Shown here one piece after another: positions 29,265 to 37,116 of a stretch of DNA of 64,000 bases. Below the pieces are notes generated by a model. It had not been told where the DNA came from. It was given only the letters and a program-made list of their open reading frames with translations, and searched no databases. Each line of letters begins with the position of its first letter. The first letter of the stretch is position 1. Origin of the DNA: Microlunatus speluncae (GTDB lineage: Bacteria > Actinomycetota > Actinomycetes > Propionibacteriales > Propionibacteriaceae); contig NZ_VKCZ01000001.1 in NCBI RefSeq assembly GCF_009299835.1, forward strand, positions 248,001 through 312,000, read 5' to 3'. The translations under genes and the position numbers were made by a program.

Positions 29265-29278
29265 CGCCGGCGACTCGG

Positions 29279-29485
29279 TCAGGCCTTGGCGTCCGGTCCG
29301 GGCCGGGCCGCCTTGACCCGCGCCTCGGCCCCGTCCAGCCACTGCTGACAGATCTGGGCCAGCTTCTCGCCGCGTTCCCACAGCTCCAGGGATTCCTCGA
29401 GCGGAGCCCCGCCGGACTCGAGTCGCTGCACCACCGCGATCAGTTCCTCACGGGCCTTCTCGTAACTGAGCTCGGGTTCACTCAT
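29279..29485 (-). CDS. xseB: Exodeoxyribonuclease VII small subunit
   Basis: 68 residues: YEKAREELIAVVQRLESGG, then PLEESLELWERGEKLAQICQ, the full XseB helical pair. Forms exonuclease VII with XseA, degrading single-stranded DNA from both ends. The start overlaps the xseA stop by 4 nt, so stoichiometry is coupled. Normal length. Confidence 0.95.
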   Translation of the reverse strand: MSEPELSYEKAREELIAVVQRLESGGAPLEESLELWERGEKLAQICQQWLDGAEARVKAARPGPDAKA

Positions 29486-30711
29486 CGACCGATCCCTCCC
29501 TTCTCGATGTCGCGGACGGCAAGCGTCAGCTGCCCGTCCGCCACGTACGCCAACAGGTCGTCATCAACGTCGATCTCCGCCACCGACGTCACGGCCACCC
29601 CCTCGCCGTCGACCAAGATCGAATAGCCGCGTTCCAGGGTCGCCTTGGGCGACACGGCGCGGACCCGGGCCAGCAGATGCTCGACTGCCGACTGATCTTG
29701 ACGGACCCGCCCCACCATGGCCCGATGGCCTCGATCGGAGAGCGAGTGTAGTTGCTCCCGGCGGACCGCGAAGCTGGCGGTCGGGTCGGCCAGCACCGGC
29801 CGGGACCGCAGTTGATCAAGGAACTCGCGATGCCGCCGGATCAGGCCGACCATGGACTGACCCAACCGGGCCCGGGCCTGGTCGAGTCGATCATGCTCCT
29901 CGGCCACGTCGGGCACCACCCGCTTCGCCGCCGCCGTAGGGGTCGACGCCCGGAAGTCGGCGACCAGATCGAGGATCGGGTTGTCGGTCTCGTGCCCGAT
30001 CGCGCTCACCACCGGCGTACGGCAGGCGAAGACGGCCCTGATCATCGCCTCGTCGGAGAACGGCAGCAGATCTTCCAGCGATCCGCCGCCGCGGGCGATG
30101 ATGATCACCTCGACCGCCGGGTCGGCGTCCAGCCGGGCCAGCGCGTCGATCACTTGATCGACCGCCTGCGGCCCCTGGACCAGCGCCGGCTCGGTCTTGA
30201 TCGACACCGCCGGCCAGCGGACCCGGGCGTTCTCGATCACGTCCTTCTCCGCCGCGCTGCCGGCGCTGGTGATCAGCCCGACCGTGCGCGGCAGGAACGG
30301 CAGCCTCTTCTTGAGCTCGCGGGCGAACAGCCCTTCGGCCTGCAGCATCCGCTTCCGCTGCTCCAGTTGGGCCAGTAGTTTGCCCTCGCCGATCGGGGTG
30401 ATCGCGTCGCAGTAGTAGCTCAGCCGGCCGGCGGTCTCGTAGTAGGACGGCTTCAGCCGGGCCACGATCGCCGCTCCCTCGGACAGCGGCCCGGCCGAGT
30501 CGATCGTGGTCGCCGAGGCGGTCACGCTGACCGACACGTTGGCCAGCCGATCCCGCAGAGTGAGAAAGATCGTCCTGCTTCCCGACCGCCGGTTGATCTC
30601 GATCAGTTGCGCCTCGACCCAGACCGCGCCCAGCCGGTCGATCCAGCCGCGGACCGCACTGGTCACCCGGGACAGCGGGAGCGGCTGCTCCGGCGACGAT
30701 TCCATCGGCAT
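29482..30711 (-). CDS. xseA: Exodeoxyribonuclease VII large subunit
   Basis: About 409 residues from ATG 30711; GTG 30735 is possible. N-terminal OB fold (VWVEAQLIEINRRSGSRTIF), catalytic domain GLITSAGSAAEKDVIENA, IIARGGGSLEDLLPFSDE, VSAIGHETDNPILDLVAD and RASTPTAAA, then a coiled-coil region for XseB. Cuts single-stranded DNA into oligonucleotides. Diverges from ispH across a gap filled by a repeat hairpin. Confidence 0.96.
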   Translation of the reverse strand: MPMESSPEQPLPLSRVTSAVRGWIDRLGAVWVEAQLIEINRRSGSRTIFLTLRDRLANVSVSVTASATTIDSAGPLSEGAAIVARLKPSYYETAGRLSYYCDAITPIGEGKLLAQLEQRKRMLQAEGLFARELKKRLPFLPRTVGLITSAGSAAEKDVIENARVRWPAVSIKTEPALVQGPQAVDQVIDALARLDADPAVEVIIIARGGGSLEDLLPFSDEAMIRAVFACRTPVVSAIGHETDNPILDLVADFRASTPTAAAKRVVPDVAEEHDRLDQARARLGQSMVGLIRRHREFLDQLRSRPVLADPTASFAVRREQLHSLSDRGHRAMVGRVRQDQSAVEHLLARVRAVSPKATLERGYSILVDGEGVAVTSVAEIDVDDDLLAYVADGQLTLAVRDIEKGGIGR

Positions 30712-30740
30712 GGAGGTGAGCGTAACGGGCGTCACTGTCG

Positions 30741-30818
30741 TTCGTTTCGGTCCCTGAGCCTGTCGAAGGGCAAGTCAGAGCATCACCCCTTGCCCTTCGA
30801 CAGGCTCAGGGAACGAAG
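30741..30818. repeat. Inverted pair of the CCTGAGCCTGTCGAAGG element
   Basis: Forward copy 30741-30774 and reverse copy 30788-30818 can form a stem of about 28 bp with a 14-nt loop. It occupies nearly all of the divergent xseA-ispH gap, 18 nt from the ispH start, so it must lie in a leader or promoter. Confidence 0.88.
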
Positions 30819-30835
30819 CAAGCGCGCCAACTAGC

Positions 30836-31846
30836 ATGGCTGGCATGACCACTCCGGCCGACCCGACCACCCAAGCCGCCCCGACCGGGACGAAGCGGGT
30901 CCTGCTGGCGGCACCTCGCGGCTACTGCGCGGGGGTCGACCGGGCGGTGATCACGGTGGAGAAGGCGCTCGACCTGTACGGCGCGCCGATCTATGTCCGC
31001 AAACAGATCGTGCACAACAAGCATGTGGTGGAGACGCTGGAGCAGCGCGGGGCGATCTTCGTCGAGGAACTGGAAGAGGTGCCCGAGGGGGCGACCGTAG
31101 TCTTCTCCGCCCACGGGGTCTCGCCGGCGGTGCAGACCGAGGCGAAGGATCGCGGCCTGAAGTCGATCGACGCGACCTGCCCGCTGGTCACCAAGGTGCA
31201 TCACGAGGCCCGCCGGTTCGCCCGGGACGACCTGCAGGTGCTGCTGATCGGGCACGCCGGGCACGAGGAGGTCGAGGGGACCACCGGCGAGGCGCCGGAC
31301 CACATCACGCTGGTCCAGTCGCCCGCGGACGTCGACCAGCTCGACATCCCCGACCCGACCAAGGTCGCTTGGCTGAGCCAGACCACGCTGAGCGTGGACG
31401 AGACGATGGAGATCGTCGGCAAGCTGCGGACGAAGCTGCCGCTGCTGATGGATCCGCCCAGCGACGACATCTGTTACGCGACCCAGAACCGGCAGCTCGC
31501 GGTGAAGCAGATCGCCCGCCAGTCCGACCTGGTGATCGTGGTCGGCTCGGCCAACTCCTCGAATTCGGTCCGGCTGGTCGAGGTGGCGCTGGAGAACGGG
31601 GCCAGTGCCTCCTATCGGGTGGACAACGCGACCGAGATCGACCCGGCCTGGCTGGACGGCGTCTCGGTCGTCGGCGTGACCAGCGGCGCTTCCGTACCGG
31701 AAGATCTGGTGTCCGGCGTGCTGGACTTCCTGCAGCAGCAGGGCTTCCCGGTCGCCGAGGAGGAACGGCTGACCGAGGAGTCGCTGGTCTTCGCCCTGCC
31801 GCCCGAGCTGCGCAAGGATCTGCGTAAGGGCGCCATCAACGACTGA
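30836..31846 (+). CDS. ispH: 4-hydroxy-3-methylbut-2-enyl diphosphate reductase
   Basis: 336 residues from ATG 30836; ATG 30845 is also possible. Last step of the MEP isoprenoid pathway, reducing HMBPP to IPP and DMAPP with a [4Fe-4S] cluster. The three cluster cysteines are at about 31 (PRGYCAGV), 115 (DATCPLV) and 213 ([10 protein letters not shown]). Also [11 protein letters not shown] and [13 protein letters not shown]. The gene sits in the ancestral xseBA-ispH arrangement. Confidence 0.97.
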   Translation: MAGMTTPADPTTQAAPTGTKRVLLAAPRGYCAGVDRAVITVEKALDLYGAPIYVRKQIVHNKHVVETLEQRGAIFVEELEEVPEGATVVFSAHGVSPAVQTEAKDRGLKSIDATCPLVTKVHHEARRFARDDLQVLLIGHAGHEEVEGTTGEAPDHITLVQSPADVDQLDIPDPTKVAWLSQTTLSVDETMEIVGKLRTKLPLLMDPPSDDICYATQNRQLAVKQIARQSDLVIVVGSANSSNSVRLVEVALENGASASYRVDNATEIDPAWLDGVSVVGVTSGASVPEDLVSGVLDFLQQQGFPVAEEERLTEESLVFALPPELRKDLRKGAIND

Positions 31847-31869
31847 GCGCTCCGTGCAAACCTGATACA

Positions 31870-31895
31870 ACCTTCTGACCGCCTGCGGGCGTTAG
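31870..31895 (+). promoter_or_regulatory. ECF-type promoter upstream of the sigma factor
   Basis: AACC near 31870 and CGTT near 31891 are about 17 bp apart, and lie in a GC-rich spacer. This is the -35 AACC/-10 CGT pattern of ECF sigma factors, so autoregulation is plausible. Confidence 0.5.
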
Positions 31896-31916
31896 TCAGC
31901 GGAAGGGTGGTGTCAG

Positions 31917-32447
31917 ATGATCCATACCGAAACCAGCAAGTCGGGCCCGCCGACGTTCGAGGAGTACGCCGGCGGCGCCTGGCCGGCGCTCTACCGCTCG
32001 GCGTACCTGCTCACCGGCAATCATGCCGACGCCGAGGACGTCGCCCAGCAGACGCTGGAGAAGGCGTGCCGGTATTGGTCCCGGATCGTCGCCGCGCCCG
32101 TGCCGGAGGCCTACCTGCGCCGGATGCTCACCAACACCTTCCTCTCCGGCCGGCGCCCGAAGCGGCACCGGTTGGAACTGTTGACCGACTCCTGGTCCGC
32201 GCACGAGCAGCCGCACGCGCAGCCCGGGCCCGAGGACCAGTTGATGCTTTGGCCGCACCTGAAGTCCTTGCCGCCGCGGCAACGCGCGGTCATCGTGCTG
32301 CGCTACTACGAAGACCTCAGCGAGGAGCAGATCGCCGACACCCTCGGCTGCTCCCGCGGCAACGTGAAGTCCACCGCCCACCGCGCCCTCAAGGCGCTGC
32401 GAGCCGCGCTCGGCTCGGCCGGCACCGGCCAGAGGGGAGAGAACTGA
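31917..32447 (+). CDS. SigE-family ECF RNA polymerase sigma factor
   Basis: 176 residues. Sigma region 2: YLLTGNHADAEDVAQQTLEK; region 4: RQRAVIVLRYYEDLSEEQIA and LGCSRGNVKSTAHRALKALR. Short linker and no C-terminal extension, as in actinobacterial SigE-family ECFs. It is followed, one nt after its stop, by a membrane protein that may restrain it. An ECF-like promoter precedes it. Confidence 0.92.
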   Translation: MIHTETSKSGPPTFEEYAGGAWPALYRSAYLLTGNHADAEDVAQQTLEKACRYWSRIVAAPVPEAYLRRMLTNTFLSGRRPKRHRLELLTDSWSAHEQPHAQPGPEDQLMLWPHLKSLPPRQRAVIVLRYYEDLSEEQIADTLGCSRGNVKSTAHRALKALRAALGSAGTGQRGEN

Positions 32448-32448
32448 G

Positions 32449-33513
32449 ATGAACGACCACCTGGAAGACACCCTGCGCCGCGAACTCCGCGAGGTGGCCG
32501 ACGGCCTCCCCGTTCCGCCCCGGCCCGCGCTGCGACAGTCCCCGGCCCGGCCCGGGCGCCACTGGCGTCCGCTCCTGGTCGCGGCGGCGGTGACCTTGAT
32601 CGTCGGCGTGATCACGGCCCTGGCCGTGTCCGGAGCCGGCCGGTCGCTGCAGCCGGCCCTGCCGCCGACCCCGACCGTCGGCAGCGTCGCCCCCGTGCGG
32701 CCGCTGTCCGCGGACGCGCCGACCGTGCCGTACCTGTTCGACGGCCGGTTGTATGCCGGCGGCAGTCAGGTCCCCGGCGCGTGGGCGTCGGTGCAGCAGG
32801 CCCGCGGCGTCTGGGTCGCCCAGCGCACCGATGACACCTGGTGGTGGGGCACCGGCAGCGAGCCGCACGCCATTGAAGGAACGGTCACCCTGCTGCCGCA
32901 CCTCTCTCCGGACGGCACCCGGCTCGCGGTCAGCCGCGGCGATCGACATGCGCTGATCGACACCCGCTCGGGCGAAACGGTCAACGAGCTGCCCATCGAT
33001 CCGGCCGGGTTCGGCGTCGTCGCGGTCACCGACGACGAGCAGGTCTTCCTCAGCGACGGCACGAATCAGCTGATGTGGCTCGGCTCCGACGGTCGGCAGG
33101 TCGTGGATCTGGACGCTGCCTCGCCCGGAAGGTCGGTGCTGGCCAGCACCGCGGCCGGCGTGATCGTGCAGGACGGCGAGACGTTCTACCTCGCCCACGT
33201 CTCGACCACCGGCGTGATCACCCGAGGGCAGCCGGTGCCGAGCGAACAGGTCGCGGTCAACTCGGCCGGCACCTGGCTTGCGTTCGGCGGCAGCTGGGGT
33301 GGTGAGTCCGAGACCATCCCGTACGTCAGCGCGCAAACCCTCGATCGCAGCCGGGAACTCAAGCTCCAGCCGCCGGACCAGCGGGAACTGCTCACGCTGA
33401 CCTGGGAGGACGACGACCTGCTGCTGGCCGAGCTGTACACCGACGGGACGCCGACCGGCCTGGCCCGCTGCAGCATCCGCGAGGAACGCTGCCTGAAGCT
33501 CGACGTCCCCTGA
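32449..33513 (+). CDS. Membrane-anchored beta-propeller-like protein, possible anti-sigma partner
   Basis: 354 residues. A cytoplasmic segment of about 45 residues (MNDHLEDTLRRELREVADGL), one membrane helix (LLVAAAVTLIVGVITALAVS), then an extracytoplasmic domain with repeated strand-turn units (LSPDGTRLAVSRGDRHALID, VFLSDGTNQLMWLGSDGRQV). The stop-start spacing to sigE is one nt. Layout fits an anti-sigma factor that senses something outside, but the cytoplasmic segment lacks a zinc HxxxCxxC motif, so the role is inferred from position. Confidence 0.7.
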   Translation: MNDHLEDTLRRELREVADGLPVPPRPALRQSPARPGRHWRPLLVAAAVTLIVGVITALAVSGAGRSLQPALPPTPTVGSVAPVRPLSADAPTVPYLFDGRLYAGGSQVPGAWASVQQARGVWVAQRTDDTWWWGTGSEPHAIEGTVTLLPHLSPDGTRLAVSRGDRHALIDTRSGETVNELPIDPAGFGVVAVTDDEQVFLSDGTNQLMWLGSDGRQVVDLDAASPGRSVLASTAAGVIVQDGETFYLAHVSTTGVITRGQPVPSEQVAVNSAGTWLAFGGSWGGESETIPYVSAQTLDRSRELKLQPPDQRELLTLTWEDDDLLLAELYTDGTPTGLARCSIREERCLKLDVP

Positions 33514-33533
33514 CCCTAGTCCCGCATCGGCGG

Positions 33534-33539
33534 TATACT
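33534..33539 (+). promoter_or_regulatory. -10 element of the vapBC-type operon, leaderless
   Basis: TATACT lies 7 nt before the ATG at 33547, so transcription would begin at or next to the start codon. CGGTAT is repeated directly on both sides of the predicted start (33531, 33543), as could suit an antitoxin operator. Confidence 0.55.
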
Positions 33540-33546
33540 CATCGGT

Positions 33547-33759
33547 ATGACCATGACGACGATCAAGGTTTCGAAAGGGACCCGGGACCGCCTGCACCGG
33601 CTCGCGGCCGCGGACGGACTGACCCTCGCGCAGGAGATCGAAAAGCTCATGGATCGCGCGGGTGCGCGGCCCAAACCGACGGTCGGTGGCTACCGGAGTG
33701 GCAAGCCGCTCAGTGCGGAGGAGATCGACGCGGTTCTTGCCGGCGGCTTCGGGCAGTGA
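33547..33759 (+). CDS. VapB-type antitoxin (ribbon-helix-helix)
   Basis: 70 residues: TTIKVSKGTRDRLHRLAAAD gives the N-terminal strand and first helix of a ribbon-helix-helix protein, GLTLAQEIEKLMDRAG the second. The C-terminal SGKPLSAEEIDAVLAGG is an acidic neutralising tail. Overlaps the toxin start by 4 nt. Would bind the operon promoter and mask the PIN toxin. Confidence 0.85.
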   Translation: MTMTTIKVSKGTRDRLHRLAAADGLTLAQEIEKLMDRAGARPKPTVGGYRSGKPLSAEEIDAVLAGGFGQ

Positions 33760-34193
33760 ACGCCGCCATCGTTGACACCAGTGCGATCTTGGCGATCTTC
33801 GATGCGGACTACGGCGAGCACGCGGCTCTCGGCGCGATCGTTGAGAGTGCTGAGTTCCTGCCGGTGGTCTCGCCGTTCATCGTCGCCGAGACCGACTACC
33901 TGCTCTCGACGACGTTCGGCGCGGCGGCGGCCCGGCGGTTTGCCATGGACGTGGTGACGGGTGCGTACGAGCTCGGCGAGTGGAATGCCGACGATCACGC
34001 GGCTGCCCTGGCGATCACCGAACGGTTCGGTTCCGGGAAGGACTACCTCGGCATCGCCGATGCCTCGAATGTCGTCCTGGCCGATCGTTTTCGAACCACC
34101 ACGGTGATCACCCTGGATCAGCGGCACTTCCGAAATCTCGAGCCGCTGTGGGGCGCCGACGCGTTCCGGATCCTTCCCTACGACCTCGATTGA
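33756..34193 (+). CDS. PIN-domain toxin, VapC-like
   Basis: 145 residues: AAIVDTSAILAIFDADYGEH has the first acidic residue, VSPFIVAETDYLL the second, GIADASNVVLADRF and TLDQRHF the later ones, making the four-acid PIN nuclease site. VapC toxins cut tRNA or rRNA in the cytoplasm. Type II toxin-antitoxin module with the overlapping antitoxin gene. The target cannot be predicted. Confidence 0.88.
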   Translation: MNAAIVDTSAILAIFDADYGEHAALGAIVESAEFLPVVSPFIVAETDYLLSTTFGAAAARRFAMDVVTGAYELGEWNADDHAAALAITERFGSGKDYLGIADASNVVLADRFRTTTVITLDQRHFRNLEPLWGADAFRILPYDLD

Positions 34194-34199
34194 CGCCGA

Positions 34200-35741
34200 T
34201 CAGGAGCCGGTGTCGCGCTTCTCGTCCGGGGCCGGCAGTTCGGATTCGATCAACTCGAACAGGTCCGGCTCGGACCGGACCAGCTCTTCGGCCTCCGGGA
34301 CGGTGTCAGTCTTGGCCCGGCGCCGGGTCCGGCCGATGATGGGCTCGACCTGGGCGGCGTCCTCGACCAGCTCGGGCGCCTGGATCTGGCGGACCGGGTC
34401 GTCGACGGAAGTGAGGGCAGTCAGTTCCTGGTCGGTCACCTTGAGGTCGGTGAACTGTCGGGCCTTGACGAAGACCCGGCCCTCGACGGTGGCGATGGTG
34501 TCGTTGTAGGCGGTGACCGAGGTGCGCAGGGCCCGGCCGAGCTTGTCCAGCCGGTTGCCCATCGTGCCCAGCCGCTCGTGCAGGTCCCGCCCCAGTTGCA
34601 GCACCTCGGCCGCGTTCTCGGCCAGCTTCGCCTGCTTCCAGCCGTACGCCACCGCCCGCAACATGGCGATCAGGGTGGTCGGCGTGGCCAGCACGACGTC
34701 GCGGCGGGACGCGTACTCGTGCAGATCGGGGGCCAGCCGGAACGCCTCGGCCGCCAGCGCCTCGCTGGCCAGGAACAGCACCACGAACTCGGGCGTCCCG
34801 GCGTCGGCCTGCCAGTACTTCTTCGCGCTGAGTTGATCGATGTGGGTCCGCACGTGCTGGGCGAACCGCTGCAGCGCGTGACTGCGCTGGTCCGGGTCGT
34901 CGGTCTCGTGCGCATCCAGGAAGGCGCTCAGCGGGACCTTGGCGTCGACGAAGACACACTTGCCCTCGGCCAGGTCGACCCGCATGTCCGGCCGGACGGC
35001 GCGGTCGTTGCTGCTGGTCGTGTGCTGGGTGGTGAAGTCGCAGTGCTCGATCATCCCGGCCAGCTCGGCCACCCGTTTCAGCTGCAGCTCGCCCCAGGCG
35101 CCGCGAACGTGCGGCTTGCGCAGCGCGGTGGCGAGGGCGTGGGTCTCCCGGCGCAGGTTTTCCCCGGTCAGCTGCACCGACTGGACCTGCTGGCGCAGGT
35201 CGGCCGACAGCCGGACCCGCTCCTTCTCCACCTCGGTCAGCCGCAGGTTGAACCGGTCGAGGCTCTCCCGGACCGGCGCCATCAGCTGCTCGGTCGCCTT
35301 CAGCCGGGCGTCGGCCGAGGCCTCGGCGTACTTGCTCTGCTTCTCGATCGTCTCGCCGGACAGCACCTTGAACTGGTTCAGCATCGCCTCCCGGTCGGCG
35401 GCCAGCTCCTTGGCCCGGCCGATCGCGGCATCCCGCTCGGCGACGGCCTTGGCCACCTGGGCGCCGACCTCGGCCGCTTCGGCCTGGGCCGCGGACGCCA
35501 GGGCCCGCGCCTCGGCGACGTCCGCCCGGGCCTGGGACAACTCCGAGCGGGACTGGGACGACTCGCTGCGCGCCTCGGCGGCCAGCGTCTGTGCCTGGGA
35601 CAGCTCGGTCCGGGCCCGGCCGTCCTCCCGGGCCTCGGCCGTTTCCTGCCGGGACCGGATCACGATTCCGGCCACGGCGGCACCGATGCCGAGCCCGATC
35701 ACCAGACCGGCCAGCATCGCCACGACCGCAGTCACATCCAT
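34200..35741 (-). CDS. rmuC: DNA recombination protein RmuC
   Basis: 513 residues from ATG 35741. Membrane helix (residues about 5-28), long Ala/Glu/Arg coiled coil (30-200), then the RmuC domain (about 210-450): HVRGAWGELQLKRVAELAGM, VDAKVPLSAFLDAHETDD, LIAMLRAVAYGWKQAKLAEN. Proposed to limit inverted-repeat-induced DNA rearrangement, with a PD-(D/E)XK-like core. Convergent with the toxin gene, 6 bp away. Confidence 0.94.
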   Translation of the reverse strand: MDVTAVVAMLAGLVIGLGIGAAVAGIVIRSRQETAEAREDGRARTELSQAQTLAAEARSESSQSRSELSQARADVAEARALASAAQAEAAEVGAQVAKAVAERDAAIGRAKELAADREAMLNQFKVLSGETIEKQSKYAEASADARLKATEQLMAPVRESLDRFNLRLTEVEKERVRLSADLRQQVQSVQLTGENLRRETHALATALRKPHVRGAWGELQLKRVAELAGMIEHCDFTTQHTTSSNDRAVRPDMRVDLAEGKCVFVDAKVPLSAFLDAHETDDPDQRSHALQRFAQHVRTHIDQLSAKKYWQADAGTPEFVVLFLASEALAAEAFRLAPDLHEYASRRDVVLATPTTLIAMLRAVAYGWKQAKLAENAAEVLQLGRDLHERLGTMGNRLDKLGRALRTSVTAYNDTIATVEGRVFVKARQFTDLKVTDQELTALTSVDDPVRQIQAPELVEDAAQVEPIIGRTRRRAKTDTVPEAEELVRSEPDLFELIESELPAPDEKRDTGS

Positions 35742-35808
35742 ACCTTCGATCCTGCCTGGCGCGGCAGACAATCCGTCGGAGGCACCGCCGCAGCAGCCGT
35801 GATTGGGC

Positions 35809-36414
35809 TCAGTCGATCGGTTCGAGCGCAGCGCCGGGGGCATCCGGACCCGGCGCGACGAGAGCACGGATCCCGGCGGCCAGGTCCTCGGCGGTCGGGG
35901 TCCGGGACGGATCGACCAGGAACTGCACCATCAGCCCTGGATACAACGCCATCAGCAGCGAGCCGACGGTCCGCACCTGGCGTTCGTCCAGGTCGTCCTC
36001 GGCCACGCCGAGCACCTCGGCCGCGAGGCCGCGCCGGGCCAACTCGTGGGCCTCGGCCAGCTGCTCCCGCAGCTCGGTGGAGTGGGCGGCGCCGATGTAG
36101 GCCTCGATGCTGCTGCTGAGCACCTCGCGGGCCTGCCCGAACGAGGCCAGCAGGCCGCCGAAGAACTCCTCGAACGCCTCGATCGGCGTCGCTCCCGCCG
36201 GCCGGGGATGCCGGACCAGCACCTGGTCGGTGAAGTCGCTGACCACGGCCACCATCGCGGCGTTGAGCAGGGCTTCCTTGGAACCGTAGTGATAGCCGAT
36301 CGAAGCCAGGTTGGTGCCGGACGCCGCGACGATGTCGCGCGCCGTGGTCCGGGCATACCCCTTCTCGGCGAGGCAGCGCTTCGCGCCCTCCAACAGCTGC
36401 TCCTTGTGGCCCAT
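35809..36414 (-). CDS. TetR family transcriptional regulator
   Basis: 201 residues. Helix-turn-helix GYARTTARDIVAASGTNLAS followed by IGYHYGSKEALL, residues about 18-50; the rest is a ligand-binding helical bundle. Divergent from a GNAT acetyltransferase, with an operator-like dyad between them. Probably a self-repressor that also controls the acetyltransferase. Confidence 0.93.
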   Translation of the reverse strand: MGHKEQLLEGAKRCLAEKGYARTTARDIVAASGTNLASIGYHYGSKEALLNAAMVAVVSDFTDQVLVRHPRPAGATPIEAFEEFFGGLLASFGQAREVLSSSIEAYIGAAHSTELREQLAEAHELARRGLAAEVLGVAEDDLDERQVRTVGSLLMALYPGLMVQFLVDPSRTPTAEDLAAGIRALVAPGPDAPGAALEPID

Positions 36415-36450
36415 CCGGGCAGCCTAACAACGATCTAGACGTCTGTTTTA

Positions 36451-36477
36451 TACAAACGTATAAGACGTATGTATAGT
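36451..36477. promoter_or_regulatory. Operator and -10 between TetR and GNAT genes
   Basis: TACAAACGT-ATAAG-ACGTATGTA (36451-36473) is an inverted repeat with one mismatch. TATAGT at 36472-36477 lies 7 nt before the GNAT ATG (36485), which suggests a leaderless transcript whose promoter overlaps the TetR site. Confidence 0.65.
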
Positions 36478-36484
36478 TGCCAGC

Positions 36485-37051
36485 ATGCGACCCGACGACG
36501 ACCCGATCAACCGGCTGCTGACCGACGCGTTCCTCGACGACCCGCTGATGCGCTGGCTGTTTCCCGATCCGGCCACCCGACCGGCGGCGCTGACCACGGT
36601 GCTCCGCCTGTTCCTGCGCAGCGGTCAGGTCCGGACCACCGGCCCGGACGAAGAGCCGCTGGCGGCCGCCGTCTGGTCCACCCCCGCCGAGCACGATCTC
36701 CCCGCGCCGGCGGAGCCGGCCCCGGTCCTGGTCCCGCACCTGGCTCGGTTGGCCGACCTTGATCGACTTCTCGGCGAGCGGTATCCGGTGGAAGTCGATC
36801 ACCGCTATCTGCGGGTGATCGGCGTCCAGCCGGCCGAGCGGGGTCGCGGACACGGCGGAACGTTGTTACGACAGGGGCTGGCCGAATGGGACAGCGCCGG
36901 CCTGCCGATCTATCTCGAGGCGTCGTCGTCGCGCAACGCCGCGCTCTACGCCCGGCACGGCTTCCTGGCGTACGGCGAGCCGGCCCGGCTGCCGGACGGG
37001 CCCGAGCTGCACCCGATGTGGCGCGACCCGCGGCCGCCGACCGATCACTGA
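36485..37051 (+). CDS. GNAT family N-acetyltransferase
   Basis: 188 residues. Acetyl-CoA binding loop near VIGVQPAERGRGHGGTLLRQ, followed by YLEASSSRNAALYARHGF, motif B. N-terminal MRPDDDPINRLLTDAFLDDP is typical of this subgroup. Acceptor unknown. Controlled by the divergent TetR-type regulator if the shared operator is real. Confidence 0.88.
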   Translation: MRPDDDPINRLLTDAFLDDPLMRWLFPDPATRPAALTTVLRLFLRSGQVRTTGPDEEPLAAAVWSTPAEHDLPAPAEPAPVLVPHLARLADLDRLLGERYPVEVDHRYLRVIGVQPAERGRGHGGTLLRQGLAEWDSAGLPIYLEASSSRNAALYARHGFLAYGEPARLPDGPELHPMWRDPRPPTDH

Positions 37052-37116
37052 CCTTTGCCCTTCGAACTTGATCACCGATCCGCATTCATGATCATCGACC
37101 GAAACGGAGTCCAGCC

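Noticed and set aside
34578..36119. 513-residue + strand frame opposite rmuC and tetR
   Set aside because: It crosses two well-supported genes and has the composition of an antisense frame.
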